From Chloroflexota bacterium (GTDB lineage Bacteria > Chloroflexota > Anaerolineae > Anaerolineales > Villigracilaceae), in contig JAJYOH010000258.1 in assembly GCA_021796315.1 (NCBI GenBank), positions 1-8,079 on the forward strand: a stretch of 8,079 nucleotides of DNA, written 5' to 3'. Made by a program: the position numbers and the translations under genes. The notes beneath the pieces are model-generated. The model had not been told where the DNA came from, made no database searches, and was given only the letters and a program-made list of their open reading frames with translations. Position 1 is the first letter of the stretch. Each line of letters starts with the position of its first letter. This document shows, one piece after another, positions 5,193-8,079 of this stretch.

Positions 5193-6448
5193 AATGGATT
5201 CTCGTTCAATAATTTTACGATCTCGTTTTGGAATATGCTTTTCCACATGAGACGCTGCCGCACGCGTTGACGCAGATGATGAACAGAACTGTTCTTAGTC
5301 CAGTCCAGAATCAATTCAGCGATCTTTTCTGGACCCGCATCTGGATCGAACAAAATGACATTTTCCCCGCCGATTTCTTTCGCCGCGGGGACGTGGTCGG
5401 AACAGAAGACTGGAATCCCAACCAAACCCGCTTCGAGAACCGGCATGCCGAATCCCTCGCGATGGCTTGGCATAAATAGCGCGTCGCTCATGCGAAACAA
5501 TTCGCCGACGACAGACATGTCCACTGTGAGAGGTTCATCTGTATCGCTGCCTGACTCAAATACAAAGCGGACTTCTTCTTCGACGCCTGACTTTTTTCGC
5601 AAAGCTTGCAGACTTCTAAAATATTCCATGTTCTGTTCGTCGTGCGGATCGGGCGGACCAGTGATAACGATTTTCGGATGGATTCCTTGATGTTTCAAGA
5701 TCGTCGCCACGTTGATTGCCAGTTCGATATTCTTTGCTTGCGTGACACGCACGGGCATGAGCAAATTCAAATCGCTATCCCAAAGTCCCAAACGATCCAT
5801 CAAGTCTATTCCTGTTTTTGATAATCCAAGCAATTCCTGCGGATTCACGCCGTTGTAGATCACGCGGATTTGTTCGGGCGGACAGCCGAACAAGTTTGCC
5901 AGTTCAATCTGCCGCGCATGGGAAATGGACACGTAGGTAACGTCTGCGCGATGCGTGCGAAGTAAATCCCACGGATAGCCAGGAAAAACCTTCGAACGCG
6001 AATGCGGGCTGGTCCACGTGAAATCATGGCACCAGGCAATGCAGCGTCGAATCGTGTTTTGATCGAGCAGTTGAAAAAGCGCGGCGGTAAGCGCGAGGTT
6101 GAAGTGCTTGGTGAAAACGTTATGGATGATCAGCAAATCATTCGAAGACAGAATCGGGCGCAGCGCGTTAGCGAGGTCAGTTGTCAGGTTGGAAAAGTTT
6201 TCGGGAACGCGACCCTTCTCCAGGTCCCGAGTAAGCGATGCGACGTGCGGATTCCCCGAATCCATCTCAGGAATCCGAATGAACTCCGCGCCCACAGGCA
6301 ACGCGTCCTTGTCCCCGTTCCCGGAAACGACTGTTGTTTTATAACCCGATTCCAGAAACAAATGGACGTGAGCCTGCATGACACTTTCCACTCCACCGAC
6401 AACCGGCGGTGATGAATAATGCAGGACGGCAATTTTGGGCAAACCCAT
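5189..6448 (-). CDS. GT4-family glycosyltransferase in the trehalose-type cassette
   Basis: A 419-residue GT-B retaining glycosyltransferase of family GT4. The N-terminal domain has the glycine loop PPVVGGVES (14-22), then CHDFTW (140-145), SISHARQ (174-180) and VIYNGVNP (196-203). The C-terminal donor domain has PVRVTQAKNIELA (232-244; R234 and K239 are the usual phosphate-binding pair) and the EX7E motif EGFGMPVLE (331-339), followed by GIPVFCSD. No signal peptide or membrane segment is seen, so it acts in the cytoplasm. It starts 3 nt after the GT20 stop with no clear ribosome site, implying coupled translation, and its stop overlaps the phosphatase start. Donor and acceptor are unknown. 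Options include adding a second sugar to the GT20 product or its precursor, or a TreT-like or mannosylglycoside-type reaction. Confidence 0.85.
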   Translation of the reverse strand: MGLPKIAVLHYSSPPVVGGVESVMQAHVHLFLESGYKTTVVSGNGDKDALPVGAEFIRIPEMDSGNPHVASLTRDLEKGRVPENFSNLTTDLANALRPILSSNDLLIIHNVFTKHFNLALTAALFQLLDQNTIRRCIAWCHDFTWTSPHSRSKVFPGYPWDLLRTHRADVTYVSISHARQIELANLFGCPPEQIRVIYNGVNPQELLGLSKTGIDLMDRLGLWDSDLNLLMPVRVTQAKNIELAINVATILKHQGIHPKIVITGPPDPHDEQNMEYFRSLQALRKKSGVEEEVRFVFESGSDTDEPLTVDMSVVGELFRMSDALFMPSHREGFGMPVLEAGLVGIPVFCSDHVPAAKEIGGENVILFDPDAGPEKIAELILDWTKNSSVHHLRQRVRQRLMWKSIFQNEIVKLLNENPL

Positions 6449-6451
6449 AAA

Positions 6452-7984
6452 CTATAGATTTAATTTGGTGATCGTGTCGAACTGCTGGCACAACCAATCC
6501 GCGATGTCCTGACGCTCGATCAGACTTTTCAATCGCTGCGCGCGTTCTTTGCGTTCGTCCGCCGGCATCGCGAGCGCCTGATGCAAAGCCTCGGCTGTGC
6601 CATAAACGTCCAAGGGTGAGACGACCAGCGCGCCCGATTCGAGCTGCTGGAACGCGCCTGTGCGTTCTGAAAGCACAAGCACACCGTCGCATTGATTCAC
6701 AATCGGGCCTTCTTTGGCGACGAGGTTCATGCCGTCGGTGATGGAATTGACGAGCAGCACGTTGTATATCTGCATGGCCGCCACAGCGCGCGGATAATTT
6801 TCGCCGACCATAATGCGGATCGGCTCCCATTCGGTTTCGCCGTGTTTGGCGTTTATTCTTCCGGCGATACCCATGAGTTCATCGAGGTAAGTTCCATATT
6901 TTTCGAGCCGCATCCGCGAGGGGACGAGCAATGCTAGGAATTTGACTTTGCCGCGATGCTCTGGATGGAGATCGAGCATTTCATCGAAAGCCTGGAAGCC
7001 GCGCACGATATTTTTACTCGGCTCGATGCGGTCAATCCGCAGGATGATCTGCTGGTCGCCGTGACGTTCCAATAGCTGGCTGCGATAATCGCCAACTTCC
7101 TGCGTCTCAGCCAATTGTTTCAACGAATTGACGTCAATGGAAATCGGGAAATCGCGGACGTATGTGGCGTGATTGCGATACCAAATCCTGCCGCGCTTGA
7201 AACTGACGTGCGTTCCCGGCAAATGCGATTCGCATGTACGGAGGAAGTTCATCCCGTCTTCGCGCGTCTGGAAGCCCAGCAAATCCACGGCGCATAAACC
7301 TTCGAGGATCGCGCGCCGCATTTTCGACGGGAGGAATGCCCAGTCTTCCGCGCCGGGCCACGGAATATGGATGAAATGCGCCAGCGTGTATTTGGCTTTT
7401 GGTCGAAATTGATATCGAATGAATTTCGGCGCAAGATAAAGATGATAATCCTGCAACATGACTATGGCCCGGCGCGGCGCAGATGCGATCTGACGCGCGA
7501 TGGTTTCGGCAAAGAGCATATTCACGGCAACGTAGCCGTTGTCCCAGCTCTGCCAAACGTTTCGGTCAATCGTCGGCTCGCGGAAAATGTCCCACATCGA
7601 ATGCTGAAGGAACCACAGCAAAGGATTCGCGATGACGCGATAATAGCTTTCGTAAGCTGAAGTCGGGGGCGTAATGAATTCCATCCAGATCTTTTCTTCG
7701 CTATCATTGAATGGCGCAAATCCTTTTCCCCAGACTTTATCCTCTTCTGTCTTCGCACAAGCCACCCATCGCACTTCGGCGTGTTGGGCCATGCCGGTCA
7801 GCGCGGTGACCAATCCTCCGCTTCCGCGCTGGTACTGCAATTGGCCGTTTTCATCTTCGTGAAAAGTAACGGGGCCGCGGTTGGATGCAACGATCAATGT
7901 TCTATCAGCAAGGAAATCTTTTATAAAGTCCCTGCAATCTTCAAGATGTTCAGCTGCTGTCTTCTCAGCAAAAAAGGAGTTCAT
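6452..7984 (-). CDS. otsA: GT20 trehalose-6-phosphate synthase-like enzyme (OtsA family)
   Basis: A 510-residue GT20 enzyme, which transfers glucose from a nucleotide sugar to glucose-6-phosphate (or a related acceptor such as glycerol-3-phosphate) in the cytoplasm. Visible landmarks are the N-terminal SNRGPV (34-39) and glycine loop RGSGGLVTAL (53-62), DYHLYLAP (179-186; D179), HIPWPGAEDW (206-215; H206), R319 and K324 in RIDRIEPSKN, and DGMNLVAKE (417-425), all aligning with E. coli OtsA catalytic positions. The canonical R-LDYSKG loop reads R-IEPSKN here, a subclass trait that leaves acceptor identity open. About 25 extra N-terminal residues precede the fold. GAGGAG (7993-7998) sits 8 nt upstream of ATG 7984. 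It is the first gene of the GT20-GT4-phosphatase unit. Trehalose-6-phosphate is the default product; glucosylglycerol-phosphate is a possible alternative. Confidence 0.88.
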   Translation of the reverse strand: MNSFFAEKTAAEHLEDCRDFIKDFLADRTLIVASNRGPVTFHEDENGQLQYQRGSGGLVTALTGMAQHAEVRWVACAKTEEDKVWGKGFAPFNDSEEKIWMEFITPPTSAYESYYRVIANPLLWFLQHSMWDIFREPTIDRNVWQSWDNGYVAVNMLFAETIARQIASAPRRAIVMLQDYHLYLAPKFIRYQFRPKAKYTLAHFIHIPWPGAEDWAFLPSKMRRAILEGLCAVDLLGFQTREDGMNFLRTCESHLPGTHVSFKRGRIWYRNHATYVRDFPISIDVNSLKQLAETQEVGDYRSQLLERHGDQQIILRIDRIEPSKNIVRGFQAFDEMLDLHPEHRGKVKFLALLVPSRMRLEKYGTYLDELMGIAGRINAKHGETEWEPIRIMVGENYPRAVAAMQIYNVLLVNSITDGMNLVAKEGPIVNQCDGVLVLSERTGAFQQLESGALVVSPLDVYGTAEALHQALAMPADERKERAQRLKSLIERQDIADWLCQQFDTITKLNL

Positions 7985-7992
7985 GTTTCAGG

Positions 7993-7998
7993 CTCCTC
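7993..7998 (-). promoter_or_regulatory. Shine-Dalgarno GAGGAG of the GT20 gene
   Basis: GAGGAG lies 8 nt upstream of ATG 7984 on the minus strand and supports that start. I found no convincing promoter in the remaining leader to the window edge. Confidence 0.75.
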
Positions 7999-8028
7999 GA
8001 TAAAACCCCTTTTGCTGTCTTGAATTTT

Positions 8029-8048
8029 GCCGTCTTTTGATGGACGGC
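8029..8048 (-). repeat. GC-rich hairpin in the leader of the GT20 gene
   Basis: GCCGTC (8029-8034) and GACGGC (8043-8048) form a 6-bp stem with an 8-nt loop, 45 nt before the GT20 start. No T-tract follows on the minus strand. It may be a leader structure or the terminator stem of an upstream gene outside the window. Confidence 0.35.
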
Positions 8049-8079
8049 TGGCTTGAATGGCAAGATCAATAAAAACGGA

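Noticed and set aside
6339..6830. 163-codon minus-strand open frame over the GT20/GT4 junction
   Set aside because: Arg/Ala-rich shadow of two strongly supported glycosyltransferase genes, with no motif of its own.

Overview
The window reads as bacterial chromosome. Apart from a possible gene tail at the left edge, every convincing gene lies on the minus strand, so transcription runs from right (8079) to left (1). The gene mix suggests a Chloroflexota (Anaerolineae-like) bacterium: a GT20 synthase with an unusual donor loop, a deazaflavin (F420)-type DUF385 protein and a Cys-rich membrane protein of a kind I associate with that phylum. This placement is inference, because no rRNA or other marker is present.

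Right block (about 8050 to 4407): three tightly packed genes. They encode a GT20 trehalose-6-phosphate-synthase-like enzyme, a GT4 glycosyltransferase starting 3 nt after it, and a trehalose-phosphatase-like HAD enzyme whose probable GTG start overlaps the GT4 stop codon. Together they look like a compatible-solute or glycoside cassette. The simplest product is trehalose, but the interposed GT4 suggests a further glycosyl transfer.

Middle block (about 4360 to 1922): a TetR repressor gene with a fully consensus promoter, then a three-gene operon. The operon encodes a 10-Cys four-helix membrane protein, an isoprenylcysteine-methyltransferase-like membrane protein and a DUF385 F420/deazaflavin-type oxidoreductase. 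The same 14-bp palindrome (ACTGACTGGTCAGT) occurs in front of tetR and in front of the operon, which makes the repressor autoregulated and the operon its likely target.

Left block (about 1910 to 136): a complete RelE/HigB-type toxin and HigA-type antitoxin operon, with a 19-bp perfect palindrome lying over its promoter. A gene-poor stretch follows (roughly 590-1240), holding what look like decayed fragments. At the far left is a second HigA-type antitoxin whose toxin survives only as a 40-codon C-terminal remnant. A strong hairpin closes that unit. A separate plus-strand terminator at 62-85 probably belongs to a gene ending at base 27.
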